Assembly (NCBI GenBank): GCA_012522165.1
Contig: JAAYKZ010000477.1
Span: forward strand, 1-7,966
Length of the DNA: 7,966 nucleotides
Source: Clostridiales bacterium
GTDB taxonomy: Bacteria > Bacillota > Clostridia > Caldicoprobacterales > UBA3941
Direction of reading: 5' to 3'
Shown here one piece after another: positions 1 to 6,441 of the stretch. The notes under the pieces are model-generated. The model saw only the letters and a program-made list of their open reading frames with translations, did no database searches and was not told the DNA's origin. Both the position numbers and the translations under genes were made by a program. Position 1 is the stretch's first letter; each line of letters begins with the position of its first letter.

Positions 1-257
1 AAAGGCATGACCTCTTTTATAATAGAGGTCATGGTATGGATAGGTGTACATAGAAAAACTAAGTCAGCACCCTTGACACCTTCAGCCAGATTTCCCGTTA
101 CATAATCGGCAACCTTATCTTCTAAGGCTGCCTCTAGACTTTCCTTATTGGAATCAATAGCAACAATAAAACAATCTGGATGTTTCCTTTTAATAGCTTT
201 GGTAAGGGATCCCCCAATTAACCCTAAACCTACAATGCAAATCCTAGAAAAAATCAT
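1..257 (-). CDS. tyrA: Prephenate dehydrogenase, N-terminal part (runs off the left edge)
   Basis: Only the first 85 codons lie in the window; the gene continues past base 1. The translation begins MIFSRICIVGLGLIGGSL, a Rossmann nucleotide-binding start with the glycine-rich loop GLGLIGGS at residues 10-17. An acidic residue (Asp35, in VAIDSN) ends the second strand, as expected for NAD preference, and FLCTPIH follows at 68-74. This layout is characteristic of prephenate dehydrogenase, which oxidatively decarboxylates prephenate to 4-hydroxyphenylpyruvate in tyrosine synthesis. Its ATG overlaps the aroF stop codon (ATGA), which implies translational coupling and one transcript. The aro neighbours strongly support the assignment. 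Whether a C-terminal ACT domain or a fused chorismate mutase is present cannot be seen. Another NAD-binding dehydrogenase is possible but unlikely here. Confidence 0.9.
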   Translation of the reverse strand, partial: MIFSRICIVGLGLIGGSLTKAIKRKHPDCFIVAIDSNKESLEAALEDKVADYVTGNLAEGVKGADLVFLCTPIHTMTSIIKEVMP

Positions 258-1273
258 ATTGGTAACTCCCTTTTTAGAATAGGTGCTATCTTTCGTATCT
301 CATCCATAAGTGTAGAAAAGCTTTGGAAATTCAAAGATTGATTTCCATCGGAAAGGGCAACTTGGGGATTTGGATGAACTTCTATCATTAATCCATCAGC
401 ACCTGCAGCAATTCCTGCTCTCGCCATGGGGGTAACTAGGTTCCATTTACCTGTGCCGTGGCTAGGATCAACGATTATAGGTAAGTGACTAGTTTCTTTT
501 ATGATAGGCACACTGCTTAGGTCAAGGGTATTGCGGGTGTGAGTTTCAAAGGTACGAATACCCCGTTCACATAATATTATGTTATAATTTCCTTCGCTCA
601 TAATATATTCTGCTGCATTTAGCCATTCTTCAATATTTGAGGAAAGTCCCCTTTTAAGTATAACTGGCATTTTTGATCTTCCTACACGTTGAAGCAAATC
701 AAAATTTTGCATGTTTCTTGCACCGATTTGAACAACATCTACATATTCCATAGCTTTTTCTAGGGAATCATGGCTTACTACTTCTGAAACTATGAGCAAT
801 CCCGTTTCCTTGCGGACCTGGGCTAAAAGTTTTAGACCTTCTTCGCCTAAGCCTTGGAAAGAGTAGGGGGAAGTACGAGGTTTATAAGCTCCACCACGTA
901 GGAATTGAACACCTTGGCTTTTGAGAAAAATAGCAGTTTCCATAATCTGCTCTTCACTTTCTACAGCACAAGGCCCTGCAATAATAGCCAGGGAGCGTCC
1001 TCCCACTTCTATACCTTTTATATTTATAATTGATGATTCTGGCTTAAAGGTCTTGCCCACAAGCTTAAAGGGCTCTACTATGGGAACCAAACGTTCCACT
1101 CCAGGCATGATCTCTAGAGGGGTATTAGCTAGTTTTCGTTTGTCGCCTATTACTCCTATAATAGTCCTTTCTGAACCAACTGAGATATGAACGCCTAAAC
1201 CTAAGTCTTTGAGAAGTTTTTCAACATTATTGATTTGATCTTGAGTTGCTTTAGATTTCATTACAATAACCAT
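254..1273 (-). CDS. aroF: 3-deoxy-7-phosphoheptulonate (DAHP) synthase, type I-beta with N-terminal regulatory domain
   Basis: It condenses phosphoenolpyruvate and erythrose 4-phosphate to DAHP, the entry step of the shikimate pathway. Residues 1 to about 70 form a ferredoxin-like/ACT-like domain (MVIVMK, HISVGSERTIIGVIGD), which in the Thermotoga maritima type carries tyrosine/phenylalanine feedback control; the rest is the TIM barrel. Counting from the start chosen here, the metal ligands are Cys102 (AGPC), His272 (DPSH), Glu298 (IEVH) and Asp309 (SDG). As I recall, this is exactly the T. maritima numbering. The substrate-binding RGGAYKPRTSPYSF and LKRG are intact. An in-frame ATG at 1288 would add five residues, but its AAGGA sits directly against the codon. 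The ATG at 1273 has GGAG about nine bases upstream and gives the usual family N-terminus, so I prefer it (339 aa). The stop overlaps the tyrA start by four bases. Confidence 0.96.
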   Translation of the reverse strand: MVIVMKSKATQDQINNVEKLLKDLGLGVHISVGSERTIIGVIGDKRKLANTPLEIMPGVERLVPIVEPFKLVGKTFKPESSIINIKGIEVGGRSLAIIAGPCAVESEEQIMETAIFLKSQGVQFLRGGAYKPRTSPYSFQGLGEEGLKLLAQVRKETGLLIVSEVVSHDSLEKAMEYVDVVQIGARNMQNFDLLQRVGRSKMPVILKRGLSSNIEEWLNAAEYIMSEGNYNIILCERGIRTFETHTRNTLDLSSVPIIKETSHLPIIVDPSHGTGKWNLVTPMARAGIAAGADGLMIEVHPNPQVALSDGNQSLNFQSFSTLMDEIRKIAPILKRELPI

Positions 1274-1281
1274 ACTACTAT

Positions 1282-1285
1282 TCTC
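1282..1285 (-). promoter_or_regulatory. aroF ribosome binding site that decides the start
   Basis: On the minus strand GGAG lies about nine bases before the ATG at 1273-1271. The upstream in-frame ATG (1288-1286) has its purine run (AAGGA) with no spacer, which is too close for initiation. This favours the shorter protein. Confidence 0.6.
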
Positions 1286-1362
1286 CATTCCTTAACATTA
1301 TTTTCTACCTAAATTTAGTCTACCTTACTACCATACTTCATTATTCTAAAGATTAACATTTT

Positions 1363-1390
1363 ATTATACTAGAAATATTTAACTTTGCAA
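1363..1390 (-). promoter_or_regulatory. Candidate internal promoter for aroF-tyrA
   Basis: Reading the minus strand, TTGCAA (1390-1385, 4 of 6 matches to the -35 consensus) is followed after 16 bases by a perfect TATAAT (1368-1363). The -35 lies inside the last codons of hisC, and the predicted start near 1356 would give an untranslated leader of about 80 nt before aroF. hisC and aroF are 90-105 bases apart, unlike the tight spacing elsewhere in the operon, and no terminator hairpin is visible in that gap. AT-rich sequence produces TATAAT by chance, so this is a candidate only. Confidence 0.4.
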
Positions 1391-2479
1391 GTCATTAATT
1401 ACTTCTTTTAATGCTTTAACAAAGATTTCATTTTCTTCGCAGGTACCTATAGTTACCCTTATCCAATCATCCATTCCATATATATCTGCCGACCTAATTA
1501 TGACTCCTTTTTTAAGTAATGCTTTAAAGACTTCAGAGCTGGAGATATTAATCTTTACCATTAAAAAGTTTGCATGGGTAGGAATATATTCTAATCCCAT
1601 CTCCTCAAAAGCAGAATATAGATATTCTTTTCCTTGATTATTACTTTGTACACTCTTTTCAATAAACTCCTGATCTTCTAGGGCAGCTATTGCAGCTACT
1701 TGTGCTCCGGTATTGGTATTAAAGGGCCCTCGTACACGATTTAGGTAACCTATTATATCTTTGTTGGATATGGCATACCCGATTCTAAGTCCAGCCATAC
1801 CATAGGCTTTGGAAAAGGTAAGAAGTATTATGATATTATCAAATTCATCTAAAAGATCCAGACTTTCAGGATAATCTCCACCCCTGGCATATTCATAATA
1901 GGCCTCATCCAAAACAACTAGTACATCCTTCGGAACCCTTTTGATAAAATCTATCTGCTCCTGTGCTGAAATAATAGTCCCTGTAGGATTATTAGGATTA
2001 CATAGCCAAATAATCTTAGTCCTATCATTTATTTTTTCTAAAAAGGCATTTAGATCCATACGGTAATCCTCTGTCAAGGGTACTTCAATGGATTGTCCAT
2101 CCATAACCTTAACAACAGAGCTATAGCGGGGGAAGGAAGGATCTCCCATAATAGCGTTATCACCAGGATTAATATATGTTTGGGCGATTATTTCTAGTAT
2201 TTGATCGGTACCTGCACCCAAAAGTATTTGATCTGGAGTTACTCCCAGTTTGTCAGATAAAGCTTGTTTGAGGCTGGTACCGTTTCCATCGGGATAGATG
2301 GCCATATTGTTAGCCCATTCTTGAACTGCCTTGGTAGCTGCTGGAGAATTACCTAAGGGGTTTTCATTGGAAGCAAGTTTAATTACCCTTTCAATTCCCA
2401 ACTCCCTTTTAACCTCGTCAATGGGTTTTCCCGGTATGTAGGGGCTTAAGTTGTTGATGGTATTTCTTTGCTTTACCAT
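1379..2479 (-). CDS. hisC: Histidinol-phosphate/aromatic aminotransferase (HisC type, PLP-dependent)
   Basis: A fold-type I PLP aminotransferase of 366 aa, the normal HisC length. Motifs in order are LASNENPLGNSP (35-46), YPDGNG (62-67), NPNNPTG (161-167, with the PLP-ring Asn), DEAYYEY (191-197, with Asp191 and Tyr194), TFSKAYGMAGLRIGY (221-235, with Lys224 as the Schiff-base lysine) and RVTIG (341-345, with the carboxylate-binding Arg). HisC converts imidazole-acetol phosphate to histidinol phosphate with glutamate. Its place between aroB and aroF, with no his gene in view, suggests that it also or mainly transaminates 4-hydroxyphenylpyruvate and phenylpyruvate, as reported for the Bacillus subtilis enzyme next to tyrA. 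The start has an excellent ribosome binding site (AGGAGG, seven-base spacer), and the aroB stop is only 31 bases upstream, so they are one operon. Specificity cannot be settled from motifs. Confidence 0.93.
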   Translation of the reverse strand: MVKQRNTINNLSPYIPGKPIDEVKRELGIERVIKLASNENPLGNSPAATKAVQEWANNMAIYPDGNGTSLKQALSDKLGVTPDQILLGAGTDQILEIIAQTYINPGDNAIMGDPSFPRYSSVVKVMDGQSIEVPLTEDYRMDLNAFLEKINDRTKIIWLCNPNNPTGTIISAQEQIDFIKRVPKDVLVVLDEAYYEYARGGDYPESLDLLDEFDNIIILLTFSKAYGMAGLRIGYAISNKDIIGYLNRVRGPFNTNTGAQVAAIAALEDQEFIEKSVQSNNQGKEYLYSAFEEMGLEYIPTHANFLMVKINISSSEVFKALLKKGVIIRSADIYGMDDWIRVTIGTCEENEIFVKALKEVINDLQS

Positions 2480-2510
2480 TTCAATTCCTCCTCAATATAT
2501 AGACAAAATA

Positions 2511-3584
2511 TTATTTGAATACCTTATAGATAAGCTTTTGATCAACATCATTAAAAATATCTACTTTGCCGTAGTCAGTAGGCAGAATAAATACTATAGA
2601 GCCGGATTTATTCTTTTTATCAAGACTCATTGCTTGAATCAAGGATTCAACATCAATTCCCGCAATTTTTGTAGGCAGTTTTGCTGCTTTTAAGAGGTCA
2701 ATAAGTAGGTTAACTAGGGATTGATCCACTAGCCCCATATGTAAAGCGATTAAGGATTCATAGATCATTCCTAGAGCAACAGCTTCACCATGGGTGAATT
2801 GACTATAGCCTGTTATGGACTCCAGACCATGTCCTACAGTGTGGCCAAAGTTTAAGATTGCCCTTAAACCTTTTTCTTTTTCATCCTGACCTACTATTTC
2901 AGCTTTTATAGTGCAGCAGCGTTGTATTGCATAGGCTAGAGCATCTTTTTCTTTTTTCATTAGTCTTTCTATGTTATTCTCTAGCCATACTAGAAACTCC
3001 TTATCCCATATAAAGCCATACTTTATAAGCTCAGCCATACCCGTAGAGAATTGTCTATCTGGAAGAGTACTAAGTGTATTTATGTTGATATAAACTGATT
3101 TTGGCTGATAAAAACTGCCTATAATATTTTTAGCTAATGGGTGATTGACAGCCACCTTTCCTCCTACGCTGCTGTCCACTTGGGCCAATAAAGTGGTTGG
3201 TATTTGTATAAAATTTATGCCCCGCATATAAGTAGAAGCAACAAAACCAGCCAAGTCACCAACTACTCCACCACCTAGGGCTATAATGGAAGAAGATCTA
3301 TCAAGTTTAGCATTTAGAGCTTGAGTATATAGGGATTCTGCTGTACCAAGGCTTTTGCTATTTTCTCCCGCCTGTATTATGGCTAGAGTAGTTTCACATC
3401 CCATGGAAGAAATAATACTTGTAACATTATGGACAAATAATTCCTTGACATTTTCATCGGTGACCAGCATAACTTTATTGCCTAAATAAGTTCTTATGGC
3501 AGATTCTAAACCCTGCCAATCATGGCTAATATGAATAGCATAGGAATCTTGGGGTAAATCTAAATTAATGGTTATTAGCTCCAT
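2511..3584 (-). CDS. aroB: 3-dehydroquinate synthase
   Basis: It cyclises DAHP to 3-dehydroquinate using NAD+ and a divalent metal (shikimate step two, cytoplasmic). The 357 aa length is normal for the family. Visible are the dinucleotide-binding GGGVVGDLAGFVAS (104-117), IPTTLLAQVDSSVGGK (128-143) and the lysine/asparagine pair at 152-153. The metal ligands are Glu185 (MAELIKYG), His248 (NFGHTVGH) and His265 (HGEAVALGM). All key residues are present. It appears to be the first gene of the operon: upstream is a 342-base divergent region with a promoter of its own, and hisC follows after 31 bases. AAGGAG lies ten bases before the ATG, a slightly long spacer. The ribosome binding site and first codons carry a 10-bp direct repeat, described separately. 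Confidence 0.97.
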   Translation of the reverse strand: MELITINLDLPQDSYAIHISHDWQGLESAIRTYLGNKVMLVTDENVKELFVHNVTSIISSMGCETTLAIIQAGENSKSLGTAESLYTQALNAKLDRSSSIIALGGGVVGDLAGFVASTYMRGINFIQIPTTLLAQVDSSVGGKVAVNHPLAKNIIGSFYQPKSVYININTLSTLPDRQFSTGMAELIKYGFIWDKEFLVWLENNIERLMKKEKDALAYAIQRCCTIKAEIVGQDEKEKGLRAILNFGHTVGHGLESITGYSQFTHGEAVALGMIYESLIALHMGLVDQSLVNLLIDLLKAAKLPTKIAGIDVESLIQAMSLDKKNKSGSIVFILPTDYGKVDIFNDVDQKLIYKVFK

Positions 3585-3598
3585 GGAATATTAGCTCC
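3573..3598 (-). repeat. 10-bp direct repeat straddling the aroB start codon
   Basis: On the plus strand TATTAGCTCC occurs at 3573-3582 and again at 3589-3598. On the mRNA strand this reads GGAGCTAATA, first covering part of the ribosome binding site and then codons 2-4, with the ATG between the copies. The core GGAGCTA appears a third time in inverted orientation at 3678-3684. The repeat is exact; a regulatory role is inference. Confidence 0.55.
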
Positions 3599-3684
3599 TT
3601 ATGAAAAGTTAGAATATTATTAAGGTTTATTTTTAGTTGATTTTATACCCTATATATTAAAAAGTCAAGATATATAAGGAGCTA
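3592..3684. repeat. 11-bp perfect inverted repeat flanking the aroB promoter
   Basis: TAGCTCCTTAT at 3592-3602 is exactly complementary to ATAAGGAGCTA at 3674-3684. The arms are 71 bases apart, with the predicted aroB promoter between them. The proximal arm contains the aroB ribosome binding site. If transcription ever began upstream of 3684 the distal arm could mask that site; from the predicted promoter the distal arm is not transcribed. The distal arm also looks like a ribosome binding site for a 14-codon plus-strand ORF at 3686-3730. Confidence 0.5.
3640..3668 (-). promoter_or_regulatory. Sigma-A-type promoter for the aroB operon
   Basis: On the minus strand TTGACT (3668-3663, 5 of 6 matches) is followed after 17 bases by TAAAAT (3645-3640, 5 of 6). 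Transcription would start near 3633 and leave a leader of about 50 nt before the aroB ATG. That is too short for a T-box or other known amino acid riboswitch, and no terminator/antiterminator pair is visible in it. Confidence 0.55.
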
Positions 3685-3685
3685 G

Positions 3686-3730
3686 ATGGAAAAAATTAGA
3701 ATGCTAATAAAAAATAGCAAATTATATTAA
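3686..3730 (+). other. Possible 14-codon small ORF in the divergent region
   Basis: ATG at 3686 has AAGGAG five bases upstream and encodes MEKIRMLIKNSKLY before a TAA at 3728. The initiation signal is good but the ORF is very short and resembles nothing I recognise. It could be a leader peptide, the dead 5' end of a lost gene, or a chance arrangement produced by the inverted repeat. No plus-strand promoter is obvious just upstream. The rest of 3600-3926 contains no convincing gene. Confidence 0.15.
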
Positions 3731-3817
3731 AACATTAGTGCGTAAAGGAGAAATATATGGTACAATAAAAGACATAATTTCTGATTTTTTGTAATAAACA
3801 ATTAAGTCCAAAAGTAA

Positions 3818-3846
3818 TTGACCCTTGATTGATCTGTTAACATAAA
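3818..3846 (+). promoter_or_regulatory. Candidate promoter for the EF-G-like gene
   Basis: TTGACC (3818-3823, 5 of 6) is followed after 17 bases by CATAAA (3841-3846, 4 of 6). The start would be near 3853, giving a leader of about 70 nt. Two copies of TGTTAAC (3835-3841 and 3853-3859), 18 bases apart, flank the -10 and could be an operator. The -35 hexamer is identical to that of the SleB-type gene. Confidence 0.4.
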
Positions 3847-3893
3847 TCTAATTGTTAACTGTCATATATGAACTATCGCTTTTCCTAAAACAG

Positions 3894-3908
3894 TGATATT
3901 GTATATCA
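3894..3908. repeat. Short palindrome upstream of the EF-G-like ribosome binding site
   Basis: TGATAT and ATATCA form a perfect 6+6 inverted repeat with a three-base spacer, ending six bases before the AAAGGGGGA ribosome binding site (about 3912-3920). It may be a weak hairpin in the leader or a protein site. It is AT-rich and may be chance. Confidence 0.25.
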
Positions 3909-3926
3909 ATAAAAGGGGGATTATGC

Positions 3927-6002
3927 ATGAAGAATTTTGAGACTAAAAAAATCCGCAACATTGCCATCGTTGGCCATGGTGGTGAAGGCAAGACTACCTT
4001 AACTGAGGCCATGTTATTCAATTCTGGTGGCACAGATCGCTTTGGTCGTGTCGAAGACGGGACCACCACTACCGATTATGATCCCGAGGAGATTAAAAGA
4101 CAGGTTTCAATTAGTTCCGCAATAGCCCCAATGATATGGAATGATCATAAAATAAATGTTGTTGACGTTCCAGGATATTTTGACTTTGTTGGGGAGATGA
4201 TGGGTGCTCTAAGGGTAGTAGATAGTGCTGTTCTCGTAGTGGGAGCGGTTTCAGGCCTGATGGTAGGTACAGAGAAGGCTTGGGATTATTGTGAAAGTCA
4301 TGTCATACCAAGAATGATATTTGTTAACCAAATGGATCGTGAAAATGCTAATTTTTCAAAGGTTTTAGATCAATTGAAGGACAAGTATGGTACATCCATA
4401 GCTCCTTTCCAGATACCTATCATGGAAGGAGGAGCATTTAAAGGAATTGTTGATGTATTAAGGATGGAAGCTAAAATATTTGACGGTAAAGAAACCAAGG
4501 ATGTCCCAATTCCTGATGATATGATAGATGAAGTAGAGCCTATTCGTACTATGCTTATAGAAGCAGCTGTTGAAACAAGTGAGGAATTAATGGAGAAATA
4601 TTTTGAGGGAGAGGAAATAACCGAAGAAGAACTAACTAATGCAATTCGCTATGGTGTTTTAGAAGGAGACATTGTTCCTATATTATGTGGTTCAGCTCTA
4701 AACAATGTAGGTATTAAAACCTTGATGGATGAAATTGTTAACTACTTACCTTCCCCATGTGATAGACCATCCTTCAAGGGAACAAATCCGAAAACAGGGG
4801 AAACAAGTCGTAGAGAGATGAAAGTATCAGAACCTTTTTCAGCTCTAGTATTTAAAACCATCGTTGATCCATTCATAGGTAAGCTTTCTATATTTAAGGT
4901 AATGTCTGGAGAGTTAGAAAGCGGTGCCACTGTTTATAACGCAAATAAAGATTATAATGAAAAAACCACAGCATTATATACCTTAAAGGGCAAGAAACAG
5001 ACTCAGGTAAACAAGCTAACTGTTGGTGATTTTGGAGCCTTCGCAAAGCTTCAACAAACTGAAACTGGTGATACTTTATGTGATCCTTCTTCACCTATAG
5101 TTTATAAAGGTATCGAATTCCCTGAGCCTGCTATCTCTATGGCAATTCAAGCAGAAAAAGAGGGAGAAGAGGATAAGGTATTTGCAGGACTTAATAGGTT
5201 ATCTGAAGAGGATCCTACATTTAGGATAGAAACCAATTCTGAAACCAATGAAACATTGATAAGTGGTATTGGAGAAATGCAGCTAGATGTAGTAGCTAGC
5301 CGATTAAAGAGCAAATTTGGCGTAGGAGTTATGTTTAGAGAACCTAAAGTAGCTTACAGAGAGACTATCCGCAAGCCTATCAAGGCCGAAGGTAGGCATA
5401 AAAAGCAAAGCGGAGGCCATGGACACTATGGACATGTATGGATTGAATTCGAACCCCTAGGAGATACTGAAAAACAACTTGAGTTTGTAGATAAAATTGT
5501 AGGCGGTGTGGTACCAAGACAATATATCCCAGCTGTTGAAAAAGGATTACAGGAGTCCCTAGTTAAAGGTGTTTTGGCTGGCTATCCTATGTATGGTATA
5601 AGGGCTACATTGTATGATGGATCATACCATAGTGTAGACTCATCTGAAATAGCCTTTAAGACGGCAGCCAATTTAGCCTATAGAAAATTAGTTGATGCCG
5701 ATCCTGTACTCTTAGAGCCTATTATGAAGGCAGAAGTGATAGTTAACGAAGAATACATGGGTGACATAATTGGAGATCTAAACCGCAGAAGAGGCAGGAT
5801 CTTAGGTATGAATCCCATAGGTAGTGGTTTGCAGTGCATCGAAGCGGAAGTCCCCCAGGCTGAAATGTTCAAATACGCTACAGATCTTCGATCTATGACA
5901 CAAGCACGAGGAACTTTTAAACTAAGCTTTGTACGATATGAAGAAGTACCTGCAAATATCAGTGCCAAGATAATTGAAGAAGCAAAAAAGGAAAATGAAT
6001 AA
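3927..6002 (+). CDS. EF-G-like translational GTPase (FusA2-type elongation factor G paralogue)
   Basis: The 691 aa follow the five-domain EF-G plan. The G domain has G1 GHGGEGKT (16-23), switch I around GTTTTDYDPEEIKRQVSI (45-62), G3 DVPGYFDF (80-87), G4 NQMD (134-137) and G5 SAL (256-258). Domain II starts near SEPFSALVFK (301-310), domain III has GIGEMQLDV (447-455), and domain IV carries the tip loops QSGGHGHYGHV (494-504) and DGSYHSVDSSE (564-574). Domain V ends near 671. Canonical EF-G has AHIDAGKTT and DTPGH; here G1 differs and the catalytic His is Tyr84, the pattern of the EF-G-like paralogue group (FusA2/EF-G2). Mycobacterial EF-G2 of this type was reported to bind GTP without ribosome-stimulated hydrolysis, so a specialised role is likely. 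No rpsL/rpsG/tuf genes adjoin it, unlike typical fusA. It stands alone between its own promoter and terminator, with a strong ribosome binding site. Confidence 0.92.
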   Translation: MKNFETKKIRNIAIVGHGGEGKTTLTEAMLFNSGGTDRFGRVEDGTTTTDYDPEEIKRQVSISSAIAPMIWNDHKINVVDVPGYFDFVGEMMGALRVVDSAVLVVGAVSGLMVGTEKAWDYCESHVIPRMIFVNQMDRENANFSKVLDQLKDKYGTSIAPFQIPIMEGGAFKGIVDVLRMEAKIFDGKETKDVPIPDDMIDEVEPIRTMLIEAAVETSEELMEKYFEGEEITEEELTNAIRYGVLEGDIVPILCGSALNNVGIKTLMDEIVNYLPSPCDRPSFKGTNPKTGETSRREMKVSEPFSALVFKTIVDPFIGKLSIFKVMSGELESGATVYNANKDYNEKTTALYTLKGKKQTQVNKLTVGDFGAFAKLQQTETGDTLCDPSSPIVYKGIEFPEPAISMAIQAEKEGEEDKVFAGLNRLSEEDPTFRIETNSETNETLISGIGEMQLDVVASRLKSKFGVGVMFREPKVAYRETIRKPIKAEGRHKKQSGGHGHYGHVWIEFEPLGDTEKQLEFVDKIVGGVVPRQYIPAVEKGLQESLVKGVLAGYPMYGIRATLYDGSYHSVDSSEIAFKTAANLAYRKLVDADPVLLEPIMKAEVIVNEEYMGDIIGDLNRRRGRILGMNPIGSGLQCIEAEVPQAEMFKYATDLRSMTQARGTFKLSFVRYEEVPANISAKIIEEAKKENE

Positions 6003-6014
6003 TAAAAACTAGCT

Positions 6015-6045
6015 AACCGGGTATCATAAGATACCCGGTTTTGTA
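6015..6045 (+). terminator. Rho-independent terminator of the EF-G-like gene
   Basis: AACCGGGTATC (6015-6025) pairs perfectly with GATACCCGGTT (6030-6040) around an ATAA loop and is followed by a T-rich tail (TTTTGT). The 11-bp GC-containing stem sits 12 bases after the stop codon in otherwise AT-rich DNA. Confidence 0.93.
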
Positions 6046-6078
6046 ATTTGATAAGTTTAATCTAGCTATTGAATATAT

Positions 6079-6366
6079 ATGGAAGATCAATTAGCCCTAG
6101 AATGTATAAAGGAGTTTATTAAATATAATCCTATAGGTATTGTTTCCCTGCTTCATATACTAAATCCTGAAGCTGTTATTATAGGCGGAGGGGGTTCAAT
6201 GTAAAAGGATAGGATAATTGAACCTATAAAAAAGGAAGTGTTTAAGAGATCTATGCCGGCCTTTGTTGTAGATATTGAGATTATGGCAGCCCAGCTAGGC
6301 AATGATGCAGGAATGGTAGGCGCAGCAAAGGCATTTATGGACAAATATGGTATGGATATGAAATAG
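6079..6366 (+). pseudogene. C-terminal remnant of a ROK-family sugar kinase/regulator
   Basis: One reading frame gives EDQLALECIKEF, then NPIGIVSLLHILNPEAVIIGGGGSM, a TAA at 6202-6204, and in the same frame KDRIIEPIKKEV, then AQLGNDAGMVGAAKAFM up to a TAG at 6364. This is the C-terminal third of a ROK protein (glucokinase/N-acetylmannosamine kinase/NagC-XylR type): the ILNPEAVIIGGG strand-turn and the LGNDAGxxGAA end motif are both diagnostic. The N-terminal two thirds, including the ATP-binding DxGGT region and the sugar/zinc site, are absent. A TGA at 6070-6072 closes the frame upstream, and the preceding terminator is only about 30 bases away. Truncation plus a nonsense codon mark a dead gene; only the reading frame is still recognisable. 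Original sugar specificity cannot be told. Confidence 0.85.
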
Positions 6367-6441
6367 TTAGTTTTTTGTTAAGCCTACGTAATAATTGTGT
6401 CATAATTTTGTAACAAACCTTAAGTCCCCAATTTAGCCAGT

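Noticed and set aside
921..1190. Plus-strand open frame of 89 codons inside aroF
   Set aside because: It is antisense to a well-conserved enzyme domain, with no ribosome binding site or family resemblance.
1314..1360. Attenuator-type leader peptide before aroF (ATG on the minus strand encoding MKYGSKVD, or a longer MLIFRIMKYGSKVD)
   Set aside because: It has no ribosome binding site and is not rich in Tyr, Phe or Trp. The longer version would begin at or before the predicted transcript start.
2451..2693. Plus-strand open frame of 80 codons opposite the 3' end of aroB
   Set aside because: It lies antisense to aroB and the hisC start, both with complete motifs, and has a low-complexity composition; a shadow frame.
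3585..3684. T-box or other amino acid riboswitch upstream of aroB
   Set aside because: The predicted leader is only about 50 nt, and no T-box AGGGUGGNACCGCG-like sequence or terminator/antiterminator pair is present on the minus strand.
3738..3794. Plus-strand GTG frame VRKGEIYGTIKDIISDFL
   Set aside because: It has no ribosome binding site before the GTG, is 18 codons long, is in a different frame from the preceding mini-ORF and has no recognisable family; probably chance.
3848..4069. Minus-strand open frame across the start of the EF-G-like gene
   Set aside because: It is antisense to the conserved P-loop region and shows a mirror composition; a shadow. The same applies to the minus-strand frames at 4742-4930, 4894-5094, 5678-5968 and 7061-7279.
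6153..6344. Minus-strand open frame of 63 codons over the ROK remnant
   Set aside because: The plus strand holds a recognisable ROK sequence, so the antisense frame is incidental.
6373..6415. TTTGTTA / TAACAAA inverted repeat after the ROK remnant as a terminator
   Set aside because: It has only seven AT-rich pairs, a loop of about 30 bases and no following T-run.
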